Assembly (NCBI RefSeq): GCF_026262505.1
Contig: NC_067207.1
Location: 5,960,252 to 6,024,251, forward strand
Direction: 5' to 3'
Length of the DNA stretch: 64,000 bases
Source: Trichomonas vaginalis G3
Lineage: Eukaryota > Parabasalia > Trichomonadida > Trichomonadidae
Part shown: one piece after another, positions 18,105 through 26,985 of the stretch
How the letters are laid out: the number at the start of each line of letters is the position of its first letter
Numbering within the stretch: the first letter of the stretch is position 1
The notes under the pieces: generated by a model
What the model saw: only the letters and a program-made list of their open reading frames with translations
The model's database searches: none
Told to the model about the DNA's origin: nothing
Made by a program: the position numbers and the translations under genes

Positions 18105-18695
18105 TTACTTGTATGGGCAAGCTGCAAGAATGAAGTCGACTATCTCAGTCTTTGTCTTGACGAGCTGGACGGCTCTTGCGAGTACGTCTGTTTTGCGGTC
18201 TCCAGCTGGTGTCTGACCTTCGTAATTGCGCATGTTCTTGAGAGCTCCAACTGTAAATGGTTGTAGGATGAAGAGTCTCTCAGACTGCTTGAGGTAGTCG
18301 TCTCTGTCTTTGACCGAATCTGTGGTACGAGTCGAATCGGTCGATTTGAGGGAAGAGACTGAAAGCCTGTCTTCTTCCATTGGAGCTGTAGCATACTCTT
18401 TGCGTAAGCGGTTCAGACCTTCTTCGAAGTCTTGGTCTCTCTTCGATTGGGATTGAGATTGGAATTGCTGGGGTGGAGCTTGCTGGAACATCCAAGGGTT
18501 GGGGAAGTAAGGCATAAGCTGAGGAGGAGGGTAGTTCGGGAAGCCTTGTGGTGGGTAGTAACCTTGAGGTGGAAATTGGTAGTAATTTGGTGGAAGTACT
18601 TGCTGGAACTGAGGTTGCTGAGGAGACTGTTGTGGTTCTGCAGCTTTCGGTTTTTCTGGCTTGGGAATGGACTCGGTTGGTGGGACGTGGGACAT
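18105..18695 (-). CDS. Pro/Gln/Tyr-rich protein with helical C-terminal domain
   Basis: Residues from the ATG at 18695. The frame stays open to 18722, and the HKRM stretch there is conserved in the 16540-16670 fragment, so the true start may lie a little upstream or have been damaged. Residues about 10-90 are Pro/Gln/Tyr-rich, with PPQGYYPPQGFPNYPPPQ. A charged linker leads to a helical domain ending LARAVQLVKTKTEIVDFIL. It resembles virion or assembly proteins in style, but no family is recognised. The DNA is close to half C+G, clearly above the flanking element genes. Confidence 0.6.
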   Translation of the reverse strand: MSHVPPTESIPKPEKPKAAEPQQSPQQPQFQQVLPPNYYQFPPQGYYPPQGFPNYPPPQLMPYFPNPWMFQQAPPQQFQSQSQSKRDQDFEEGLNRLRKEYATAPMEEDRLSVSSLKSTDSTRTTDSVKDRDDYLKQSERLFILQPFTVGALKNMRNYEGQTPAGDRKTDVLARAVQLVKTKTEIVDFILAACPYK

Positions 18696-18757
18696 TCGTT
18701 TGTGGCTTAACCGTCGGACCACAACGATAAAAATCTCTGCTACTAGCAGTACTGCTA

Positions 18758-19052
18758 CTGACAGTAGCAGTACTTTTACTGACAGTAGCAGTACTTTTTC
18801 TGACAGTAGCAGTACTTTTACTGACAGTAGCAGTACTTTTTCTGACAGTAGCAGTACTTTTACTGACAGTAGTAGTACTTTATCGTCGAAAACCCTCTCA
18901 AATTTTCCTTTTTACTGACAGTAGCAGTACTTTTACTGACAGTAGCAGTACTTTTACTGACAGTAGCAGTACTTTTACTGACAGTAGCAGTACTTTTTCT
19001 GACAGTAGCAGTACTTTTACTGACAGTAGCAGTACTTTTACTGACAGTAGCA
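18758..19052. repeat. 21-bp tandem repeat array, 13 copies
   Basis: The unit is CTGACAGTAGCAGTACTTTTA, with T/A variation at the last position. Six copies run from 18758 to 18883. Then comes a 31-bp non-repeat insert (TATCGTCGAAAACCCTCTC and following). Seven copies run from 18915, the last one ending in CTGACAGTAGCA directly against the ATG at 19053. Each unit contains two small palindromes, ACTGACAGT and AGTACT. Both strands are open across it because 21 is divisible by three, but the low-complexity peptide is not credible. It fills the divergent space between 18695 (minus) and 19053 (plus), so a repeated promoter, operator or replication-origin array is likely. Confidence 0.9.
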
Positions 19053-19418
19053 ATGGTCGAGGTCGAACCTACCGACGAGGCAATTTACCTAATTGAAATT
19101 AACGAGCTTGTTAAAGACTTCCTCAGGCAGAATGTAAAAGGCAAGCTTGTTAACGGTTGGATAACGGGAAGGGCTGCCTTGAATCTTGAGACTTCGACCG
19201 GAATTCCAATTCAAATACCAGAAAACACTCCTTTCGACGACATAAAGCAAGCAAAGAAGGAAGCCATTATAAAGTTCTTTGCCAAGCGTCCTTGGATACT
19301 ACTTCCAAACAGAGAGAACCCTTTCCCAAGAATGAACCAAATTCTCAAGGGTCTCCTTCACTTCTCGGGTCAGCCGTTCTACATAACCTGTGAAGGCGAC
19401 ATCCAACCAGTTCAGTAA
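19053..19418 (+). CDS. unknown 121-residue protein next to repeat array
   Basis: The first ATG abuts the last repeat unit, so its 5' UTR, if any, is made of repeats. The protein has mixed alpha/beta content with an internal KKEAIIKFFAKRPWILLPN segment. No motif recognised. The frame is intact and codon use matches neighbouring genes in the C+G-richer block. Confidence 0.55.
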   Translation: MVEVEPTDEAIYLIEINELVKDFLRQNVKGKLVNGWITGRAALNLETSTGIPIQIPENTPFDDIKQAKKEAIIKFFAKRPWILLPNRENPFPRMNQILKGLLHFSGQPFYITCEGDIQPVQ

Positions 19419-19460
19419 ACCTTAACGTTTAGAGTAAAAACATTTTTTTCATTTTTTTGA

Positions 19461-20046
19461 ATGAAGCAAGTTAAATTCGTCCCACACCAATCTCAATGGA
19501 CCGATGAAGAGTTTCAAGCTATGGTTGAAGGTGTTGAGAACGACATAGACGGCGAACTTGAAGGAGCTCAAATCACAATTGCAACCAAAATTGCAGAAGT
19601 CAAGGAACAGATAGCTCCACTTAAAGCTACCAAAGCTACTCTTGACCTCATGGATAGTTACCGTTTAGATGTCAAGAGTGGAATAAGACAATTAAAATTA
19701 AAACTTCTAAACTACGAAGCTATACTCCAAAAGTTAGCAGAAATGAGAAGACTTTACCAGAGCTACTTACATGTAAGGGACTTACCTTCAAGCAGTCCGA
19801 CCAAAGATGAATTTGTTGACATTGTCCCAATTTTGTCCGAAAGTCAGCTCAGATGTTTCGAACTGCTCCCAACATATCCAGAATATGAACGTTTGCCTGA
19901 ACTCTTCCGCAATCTCAAAAAACGTTTTTTTGGTTCTCATGTTCGAAACTTTTATCGGAAGAGACAACAAACGTTCAGAAGAAGAACAAGATATTATTTT
20001 AAACTTGTTGTATGACTTAACTGTCATAACAAGCTTTTTGAAGTAA
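19461..20046 (+). CDS. unknown helical protein, frameshift near 3' end
   Basis: Starts after TCATTTTTTTGA. Residues 1-155 are helical with a coiled-coil section (about 35-100). At the T7 run near 19925 the frame goes astray: the present frame ends in a basic Arg-rich tail at 20015, while the next frame gives a smoother acidic/hydrophobic ending (NLLYDLTVITSFLK) stopping at 20044-20046. A one-base indel is likely. No family recognised. Confidence 0.5.
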
Positions 20047-20078
20047 AACCGTCATTCTCAAACCACTTCATTTTTTCG

Positions 20079-20776
20079 ATGTCCGAACAAGCACCGAAGC
20101 CAAACTCGATGGCAGATGTCCTTTCAAGGTTGCCAGACAAGCGCCCAGTTCAACTTCAAATTGTCCAATTGAACGCTCATCTGACAAACACCATTAAGAC
20201 TATCCAAAGTAGTCTTATGACAGAGATGACCAATCTCAAAGGTGAGTTCCTCATGAACCAAGCTTCCAATGAGAAATGCCTGAACGATTTCGCAGAAACC
20301 TTGCGCAATTACGAGAGAGAGAACGAGACCTTGCCAGACATCTCATCTACCGTTTCTTCGAAGAGATAGACGCCATCTGGAAGGTACTCGGAAAGGACAG
20401 AACATGCAACACCGTACTTCGTGAGTACCAAATTGAAGAAGGAATTTTCGAGGAAGAAGAGAAACACGAAGAAGAAGAGGAAGAAGAAGAGAAACACGAA
20501 GAAAAGGAAGTTTGGGCAACCCTTGTTGCCGATGACGGTTATGAAATTTCACAACCCTACCCATACAAAATCCGCAACAGGGAGACCGGCAAGGTTCTTA
20601 CCCCAGTCCTCAACAACTTGGGACACTTGAGCCTTACCCTTCGGAATTACGGTACAATTTCCATGGGAAGGCTTGTCGGTATGCAATGGGTTCCAAATCC
20701 AGGTAAGAAGACGAAGGTCAGACACATTGACGGTGACAAGCTCAACAACCGTAAGGAGAACCTCGAGTGGTTCTAA
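20079..20776 (+). CDS. HNH (NUMOD4-type) nuclease-like protein, one frameshift
   Basis: The first frame (20079-20369) gives a helical N-terminal region. Near 20325-20345 the reading moves by one base into a frame ending at 20776. That part has an acidic Glu/His-rich linker (EEEKHEEE), then YEISQPYPYKIRNRETG, a GRLVGMQW strand and HIDGDKLNNRKENLEWF at the very end. This is the pattern of NUMOD4/HNH_3 homing-endonuclease-like proteins of phages and large DNA viruses, with the H and the two N positions of the HNH present. The protein ends right after LEWF, shorter than many relatives. It starts behind TTCATTTTTTCG. It may be a nuclease or only a DNA-binding remnant. Confidence 0.65.
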
Positions 20777-20825
20777 GAGTAAAAAAATTTTATTTTAGGG
20801 GGAAACCCCGAGTAAATTTAGGTGT

Positions 20826-21089
20826 TTATTTAGATAAGTAGGTTAAATTAATGGTAATTTGCAAAATTAGTTCCCGACCTTTGAATTGGACTCTTTCGTT
20901 ATCCCAGTTGCGTAGGAGGTCGTCCCAGAGGAGTTGGTAGAATTGCCAATCCAAGGACGATTTGTCCTCCCAGGCATTGAGGATGTACTGCTCGTAGAGT
21001 TTCATGACCTCTGCCTTGCACCAGACACCCTCTCCCTTGGAACGTAAGGCTTCTTCGAAGTGCTCGAATGCGATTGGCTGCTTGACCAT
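20826..21089 (-). CDS. small unknown protein, 87 residues
   Basis: Starts at the ATG 21089, preceded on the minus strand by GTGTCATTTCGG, an Initiator-like leader. Trp-rich and acidic (WQFYQLLWDDLLRNWDNE), predicted helical. Divergent from the next gene with only 30 bases between starts. No family recognised. Confidence 0.5.
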   Translation of the reverse strand: MVKQPIAFEHFEEALRSKGEGVWCKAEVMKLYEQYILNAWEDKSSLDWQFYQLLWDDLLRNWDNERVQFKGRELILQITINLTYLSK

Positions 21090-21119
21090 CCGAAATGACA
21101 CTTTTTGTTCGTTTGGTCA

Positions 21120-21331
21120 ATGTTCGTGTCTCGTGCCATAGTCGACGAAAATACAGACAAACAGGTTATATATGAGTTTGAGACCAAGAATGGTGTAACT
21201 CGACCTGTCCGATTCAAAGACTCCGAGGGCGACCATGAAATTAAACGGAAATTAGCTAGGAAGGAATATAAAATGGACTGGTCGCACCACCTCCACCTCC
21301 ACCACCTTTACCTACTTCCTCAAGTAAATAA
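21120..21331 (+). CDS. small protein with poly-Pro tail, frameshift
   Basis: From the ATG at 21120 about 50 residues are charged alpha/beta sequence. Near 21270-21280, in a run of A, the current frame turns into a His/Leu-rich ending, while the neighbouring frame gives seven prolines and PTSSSK, stopping at 21329-21331. The poly-Pro ending is the more natural one. The current unshifted frame would end at 21380. Confidence 0.45.
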
Positions 21332-21387
21332 GCCTTTCACGTTCCCAAGAATTCTCACATTTAAATTCAAATTCGAATAAAAATTTT

Positions 21388-23541
21388 TTATTTCATGCAA
21401 TGTTTTATTTCTGTGCCGTCTTCAAGTATGCCCCAGTACTTACGCTTGGAGAGGACATGAACTTCGGTGAAAATTTTGTCCAATTTGAATTGACCCATCT
21501 TTTCACCGACCATACCCATTTCAATGAGTTTGTCATACCCTTCTTCGTTCGTCATGAGTGCGTCAATGTTCTCATAGTAAACCACAACTTTCGATTTGAC
21601 TTCGGAGAAGAATTTGTTGTAGTTGTCAAGGACTGCCTTTGCGAACTGAGGGTACGACCAATGTTCGACAATAGGTTTTAATGTGGTTACTAAGCCATTT
21701 TGACCTTGAGTAAATTCGTACTTCAAAACAAAAGGAGAAAACCTTTCAACAAAGTTGTCGACCTTCTCATAGTGTTTACTCTTCATCGTTTGAGGTTTCT
21801 TAATGGAATATCCCCATGTCGAATTCATAAGCAATTTGAGTGTCATTGCAAGTTTGGGGTTTGAAGCTTTCCTAATATCATACAGTTGTTGTATGACTTT
21901 TCCAACTGTATAGTTCCTTCCCGGGAACTCACCATCTTCGTTTGGAATTCCAGTCGGAATATATTGGACAAACCTCATGTACGCAGCGTTAAGGTCGACA
22001 TAGTATATTTTTTCGTTTGAGTCGAACTTGTCGCAATGAATCGGCCCAGTTTGTGGAAATTCAAGTGAGTCTCTTATCTTCTGAGAAACTTCTCCTGTTA
22101 TCTCATAAACATCGTCGAAGCAACCTGTTTCATATAAAACCTTCTGACCTAACTCAGATGCTCTCCAATACAATTTGACGTCAATTGGATGTCTCAATGG
22201 AAGTTTGTTTATAGCATCTTGAAGTTCTTGCAACCTCATTGGAAGTTCTTCTGGTTCAGGTTGGTATCCGAACAATCCAACTCCTTGTGGAACTGTGTAC
22301 TTCTTTTGTACTATAACTTTGTCTGGAACAACTTTTGGTCTTGCTAACAATGAAAAGTTTGTTTCGTCTTTTGGTACAAAAGTTTCTGTCAGCTTGTCAT
22401 CTGGAATTGGTTCCAACAAACCTTTCTCGAAAAGAATGTTAACAGCTCTGACAATGTTGCACTTGCCTTTTCCGAACAATGGGTTTGTAAGACTTTCGTT
22501 CAACATGAAGTGGTTGTGGACAATTACAATCTTCAACCATGGTAAGTCTTTGTCAACAACATAGTCGTCATGTGAAGAACCTTTCTCAGTCGGTATGTTG
22601 ACTCGGATATTCACATTTGCCAACGGTGCAACTTTTGCCAATTGACCTCTAAGAATGTACCTTGTCTTCACACATGACTCAAGATACTTCATTTTCTCAT
22701 CTGTAACAAGACCAGAGTTCCTGAGACATGTAAGAATACAAGGTTCATTGACAATTGTTTCAATTGAATTGTAAATTCCATACCTTGTCAAGTCAATGTT
22801 AGACTTATTTCTGAACGGGAAGTATCCAGCATGTTGTCTGACTGCTTGAGGGTTAGGTTGGTACCATTCGAACTTCACACTTGCAATTCCTTCAATTGCA
22901 TTCAAAATGTCTGAGTCGGAGTCAACCATTTGTTCTCTCTTTGTAGTCTTGAAAGCGTCAAGAAGTTGTGCGGCTGTTGTGACATTGCCATGTGCATAGT
23001 AAATGTGGCCGTCCAAATCTGTTATGGTCAATCTGAGGTTATATCCTTTCTTATTTCCGTCTTGAATTGCAGCAAGTACACCCATGAAGCCTTCTTTGTT
23101 CTTTCCTTCGTCAAAGTTTACTGTAAAGGTTCGACCAGATGTAATTTGACTTCTAACTTCACGATACTTTTCATATGCATATCTTGTTCTTTCCATGGGA
23201 GCATGTGTGTCTTCACCTTTTCCTTTTTTCCTTCTCAAAGGATGCAATTGTTCGTCATGTTTCCAGTAGAATCTGGCAAAGCCGTCGTGTCCTTCAACTT
23301 GAGGTTCACTAACATCGAAAGGCATGTCCATAAGACGTTCTTCTTCTAACCTCTCTAGTCTGTTTGGATAATTGGCACGTGCTGTTTCCAAATCCATTTC
23401 GTAGCGAAGACCAGACAATTTGTCATAGACTTTTATGGGTCTTCCCTTCCTATATTTAAAATTCTTCGAAACTCTCCAACCATATCTTTGCAACTCTGCT
23501 TTTATTCTAGCAGATTTTCTATCCATTCTATATGGGGGCAT
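21388..23541 (-). CDS. family B DNA polymerase, divergent
   Basis: Replicative polymerase of the element, 717 residues, intact. Motif A is YYVDLNAAYM (Asp at about 516), motif B KLLMNSTWGY (about 567-576) and motif C YYENIDAL (about 654-661), where family B usually has Y-x-D-T-D-S. The second Asp, the metal ligand, is kept; the first is Asn. Only about 57 residues separate motifs A and B, too few for the TPR2 insertion of protein-primed polymerases. I cannot find ExoI/II/III motifs in the first 340 residues, so proofreading may be absent or very divergent. It starts at an ATG behind an A/T-block leader (23542-23570). The intact frame suggests selection or recent activity. Confidence 0.85.
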   Translation of the reverse strand: MPPYRMDRKSARIKAELQRYGWRVSKNFKYRKGRPIKVYDKLSGLRYEMDLETARANYPNRLERLEEERLMDMPFDVSEPQVEGHDGFARFYWKHDEQLHPLRRKKGKGEDTHAPMERTRYAYEKYREVRSQITSGRTFTVNFDEGKNKEGFMGVLAAIQDGNKKGYNLRLTITDLDGHIYYAHGNVTTAAQLLDAFKTTKREQMVDSDSDILNAIEGIASVKFEWYQPNPQAVRQHAGYFPFRNKSNIDLTRYGIYNSIETIVNEPCILTCLRNSGLVTDEKMKYLESCVKTRYILRGQLAKVAPLANVNIRVNIPTEKGSSHDDYVVDKDLPWLKIVIVHNHFMLNESLTNPLFGKGKCNIVRAVNILFEKGLLEPIPDDKLTETFVPKDETNFSLLARPKVVPDKVIVQKKYTVPQGVGLFGYQPEPEELPMRLQELQDAINKLPLRHPIDVKLYWRASELGQKVLYETGCFDDVYEITGEVSQKIRDSLEFPQTGPIHCDKFDSNEKIYYVDLNAAYMRFVQYIPTGIPNEDGEFPGRNYTVGKVIQQLYDIRKASNPKLAMTLKLLMNSTWGYSIKKPQTMKSKHYEKVDNFVERFSPFVLKYEFTQGQNGLVTTLKPIVEHWSYPQFAKAVLDNYNKFFSEVKSKVVVYYENIDALMTNEEGYDKLIEMGMVGEKMGQFKLDKIFTEVHVLSKRKYWGILEDGTEIKHCMK

Positions 23542-23572
23542 TTTTATAAAAATAAAAAAATATTTTTTTCCT

Positions 23573-24153
23573 TTACTTTACATAACCGCCTGCTGCCATA
23601 AGTCTTTGACGCCAACCCATACCAGCTAATGAAGGTTGACTTGGTTTAGTTTGGAAACTAAACTTTGGTTTTGGTTTATCTTCAGTTTTTTTTTCTTCTT
23701 CTATGGTTTTTCGTCACTTTTTGGTTCCTCTGACTTTACCTCACTTGCAGGAACAGTTGTGTCGTCAACATCTTCATAAATATCATATGCCATTTGTTTT
23801 TGTTTTCCTTTCAACTTTTTGTGTTTGTTGTAAAGTTTAGAATATTTCGACTCTAAGTCAATGAGATGTTCTATAATGAACTGTTGGTCAGTGAAGTAAA
23901 CTTTTCCATCTGTTGTCTCGAAAGCTCCTTCAGACTTCAATATTTTATTTGTGAGAGTCTGTTTCTTTTTTGAGATACTAGCCGTTCCATTTTTATGAAA
24001 AGTGACTTTGTAGTTAGGGTTTGTATTTCCAGACCTGGCACTTTCTATTATTGAATTTTTCTCTTCATCTGTAAGTTCTTTGACAGGTTTTGACAATGGT
24101 TCTGAACTTTTTGTTTGTGGTGTCAAATCTACCGTTTCAACTTCTTCGGTCAT
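23573..24153 (-). pseudogene. small structural-type protein, one frameshift
   Basis: From the ATG at 24153, 150 residues: acidic Ser/Thr/Pro N-terminus, central alpha/beta part with FHKNGTASISKKK, then Lys-rich helix. A stop occurs at an A-run near 23700-23705. In the next frame about 40 more coding-like residues follow to TAA at 23573, ending with GMGWRQRLMAAGGYVK. One missing base explains the split. Its start and that of 24328 share a GAGATGAA leader. Function unknown; a virion protein is likely from context. Confidence 0.55.
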
Positions 24154-24172
24154 TTCATCTCAGTAAAAAATT

Positions 24173-24328
24173 TTAGTTTGGTTTGTTTTCAACTGGTTGT
24201 TTAGGTTTTTTAAGTCGGTCTAAAACTTCCTGAGGTATAGGAAGAACTTGACAAACACGTGGTGGTGTAACTGCTGGAAGCCGACAAATCCATCTTGAAC
24301 CCATTTGTCTCAATGCTGCATTGTTCAT
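24173..24328 (-). CDS. small unknown protein, 51 residues
   Basis: Short frame from an ATG at 24328 after TTTATTGAGATGAA, almost the same leader as the next gene downstream. Pro-rich and basic (RLKKPKQPVENKPN at the end). It fits between two similar small genes with 20 bases on each side, so it is probably real. Confidence 0.5.
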   Translation of the reverse strand: MNNAALRQMGSRWICRLPAVTPPRVCQVLPIPQEVLDRLKKPKQPVENKPN

Positions 24329-24347
24329 TTCATCTCAATAAAAAACT

Positions 24348-24747
24348 TTACATTCCCCACGTTTGAGGCGGTTGAGGTTGGTTATTGTTTACCCACTGTT
24401 GTGCATGGTTATATCCTCTGTTAAAGAATCTTTCACCTTGGTCCATATAGTGCCCTGCTTGGTTATAGTAGTCATTTGCTTTGTTATAATAGTTTCCTGC
24501 TTGTCTTCCTACATTGTCCATCCATCCTTGAACTTTTCCTCTTGTTTCAGGATTTGGAATAAGATTTGTTGCATCTCGTGCTACCTCCCAACCTTTCTGT
24601 ACAGTTTGTATAATAGGTTGTGCTTTCTCTTTAAGTATACCTAATGTACTCAAAATCTTCCTTCCAATTCCAAATGCACCTCTGGCTATTGTTCCCACTG
24701 CGGGTAAAAATCTAGATGACTCCTGCTAATGCGCCAAATAAACCCAT
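24348..24747 (-). pseudogene. amphipathic Gly/Asn-rich small protein, frameshifted near start
   Basis: The ATG at 24747 gives MGLFGALAG and then a premature TAG. One base away the frame continues with a Gly/Ala-rich amphipathic helix and a Tyr/Asn/Gln-rich tail ending at 24348. The N-terminus resembles that of the gene at 27842-28085 (MGFFGRIG). Small Polinton and adenovirus-type virion proteins (pVI-like membrane-active proteins) have comparable amphipathic N-termini; this parallel is inference. The Gly at position 2 could be myristoylated. Confidence 0.55.
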
Positions 24748-24763
24748 TTCTTATGGGTTAAAA

Positions 24764-25716
24764 ATGACGAATTCAAACAAGGACCCTATGTTTCTAAAGC
24801 AACAAAGAAAGCACTCATGATAAAAATCTTTAGTTCAACACCAAATGCTTGGTTTATGGATATCTTGGAAAACATTCCGAGTTAGAGAAGATGGACCACC
24901 ATACTGGCTAATATTTGTTGGTCAAAACACAAGATACTGTGAAGCCATACCATTAGTCCAAAAATATTTTAGATGTGAAAACTGCTTTGACAATATTCGT
25001 TGACAAATACCATCCAACAAAACTGACATCTGACTATGAAAGTTCTTTCAAATCAGATGATATTAAAAACTATCTGCGTTCAAAAAATGTAAACCAATAT
25101 TTCATTGTCGACCAAAACCATTCTGCTCTTGGTGTCATTGACGGTTGTATAAAAATTAAGAGACTTAAACCAACCACAAGGTGGTGAAGCAAATGAAATG
25201 TCATATGACGACAAATATAGACACTTCTCCATGGCAAAGATGAGACAAGTTTTAAATATTTACAATAACCGTAAACAAAAAGGTTTGGGAAACCACTCCC
25301 CCGAAGAAATGAAAAACAACCCTGACTTAGAGAAAGACTATATATTTAATAATTTAGTCAAAAGAGACAAACAAGAAAGAATGCCGGGCTTCAAACTTCA
25401 GAAAGGTGACAAAGTAAAAATAGAAATACCTAAACGCGACCCATATGAAAATACTATTGACTATGACAACAATGGGAACCCGACAGGTACTCACATTCGT
25501 GTTCGTAAAAATAGAAGAAAGTATACAAGAGAATATTATGAAGTTTTAGGCAAACATGGCAAAATGTACACACTGCAAGCAGAAGATAAAACTACTATTG
25601 TCAGACCTCGTTTCAAACTTGTCAAAGTTCAAGGTGGTATACTTTCAAAGACAGTTCCTAACAAATATAAGACAACTCCTGACGAATATGCTAAAGAAGT
25701 TGAAAATGACGACTAA
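24764..25716 (+). pseudogene. retrovirus-type integrase (rve, DD35D), broken
   Basis: Polinton integrase that would join element ends to host DNA. The catalytic core has FMDILE (first Asp), LTSDYESS (second Asp) and, 35 residues later, HSALGVID, where the third acid is Asp instead of the usual Glu. After the core comes a C-terminal domain rich in Lys/Arg with KLQKGDKVKIEIPKRD, chromodomain- or SH3-like. The frame is interrupted just after the ATG at 24764, near 24870-24890, near 24970-24985 and near 25160, so it is not translatable as it stands; the last 172 codons (25198-25716) are open. No N-terminal HHCC finger could be made out. Its start is 16 bases from the divergent gene at 24747, and its stop overlaps the stop of the tail-fibre gene. 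Confidence 0.8.
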
Positions 25717-26967
25717 GCAATTCTATACCATGCGTAAACTGTCATGTAAGGTGGCATGTATTCTTTACTTTGTCCCGTTGTTTGCGTATATCCTGAAACG
25801 AAATGTGTATGGTTTCCTTCTCCCTGAGTGTCACTCCAGTAACAATTTATAGCAAACTTAACTCGTCTTTAACATCATATCCTTTACCTTTTGTCATTCC
25901 TGACCAATCCCAATATCTATGCTTATGCCAACCTGCTTGAGATGTACTTAAATCTATGTAGTGACTGTGTGCAGGTAAATTTTCACCTGAAATCGTTTTA
26001 CTTCCACCTGTTTCCTTTGAAGAGTTTGCACAATACAAAAACCTGTCGACTATTTGAGTCCAAGTTCCAAAACCAAGTACTACTTCTGGTCTGGTAGAGT
26101 TCATTGACGTATAAATAGAACCTATAGGATATACTGTTTGAAGTATTTCTGTCTTTAATGTTTGAAGCTCTGTTTTGTCAGCTTTTTTATCATATAAATC
26201 TTGAGCAGTGAATTTAACATTGTTTTCATCCTCCATGACATAGACATTTCTACATCTAGTGTATTTCATCGTCGTTATGTCATCCTCCGATGTTAAACTT
26301 GTGGAAAGTTAGGAGGTTTCCAAGTAGTATATCCCCAGTTTCTTCAACCGTTCCTTCAATATTTTCTATACCAACAGTTGTAAAACTTGTATGTGTATGG
26401 TTCTTATCTGCTTTCTTTTCAAGGCTAACGTTTAAGTCTGTTATTTCAGAAGATGTATGTGTATGTCCAACGTCACTTTTCCTGTTTAAGGTTTCTTGTA
26501 AGTTTTGTAATATTTGCAATGGTATGTGTATGAGTCTTTTTAGAATATTCGTTTTCAGCTCTTGTCACTTCACTTGACATTTTATTGTCAACATATGTTT
26601 TGTCTGCTAGTTCAGGATGATGAGTATGTTCTTTCGTTGCATATGTTGCATCTGCTCTGTCATTTCCTTGAACTTTTTCAATGACATACTCTTTGTCAGC
26701 TTTGTTGTCAACATCTGCTTTCAAAAGAAGTTCATCTATAGGTTTCTCGTTTAAATTCCTTTTGTTGGATTTATACAGACAGTATGGTTCCTATTGTCTT
26801 GAAACAGAAACTCATCTGTCATTGGGTTCATTGTCAGTTTTAAGTTTCCTTCTTTCAATGACTCATATCTTAGAATAGTTTTGAAAAGTTTGTTGTGTTC
26901 TTATTTAGAGCTTGCACAATGAGTTGTCGGTTGTGTTGTATCTCTCATAGACGCTGTTTCATTTGAC
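25713..26967 (-). pseudogene. bacteriophage-type tail fibre / tail-collar protein, broken
   Basis: Minus-strand gene of about 415 codons in several frames. After an ATG at 26967, the middle carries repeated K-A-D-K-x-H-T-H-T units (EHTHHPELADKTYVDNK, KKADKNHTHT, VGHTHTSSEITDL), typical of trimeric phage tail fibres. The C-terminus has YPIGSIYTSMNST, FGTWTQIVDRFLYC and LPAHSH, and after a shift a final YMPPYMTVYAWYRIA. This is the collar / T4 gp10-gp12 type ending. Breaks lie near 26900, 26760, 26510, 26270 and 25858. It shares two stop-codon bases with the convergent integrase. It would be a receptor-binding spike of the virion; unusual in a eukaryotic Polinton. Confidence 0.8.
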
Positions 26968-26985
26968 ATTTTTATTCTAGATAAA

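Noticed and set aside
18661-18918. Ser/Thr-rich open frame across the 21-bp repeats
   Set aside because: The repeat length is a multiple of three, so several frames stay open on both strands. The peptide is pure repeat and overlaps the minus-strand gene.
18758-19052. CRISPR array
   Set aside because: Units are directly adjacent without unique spacers, there are no cas genes, and the organism is a eukaryote.
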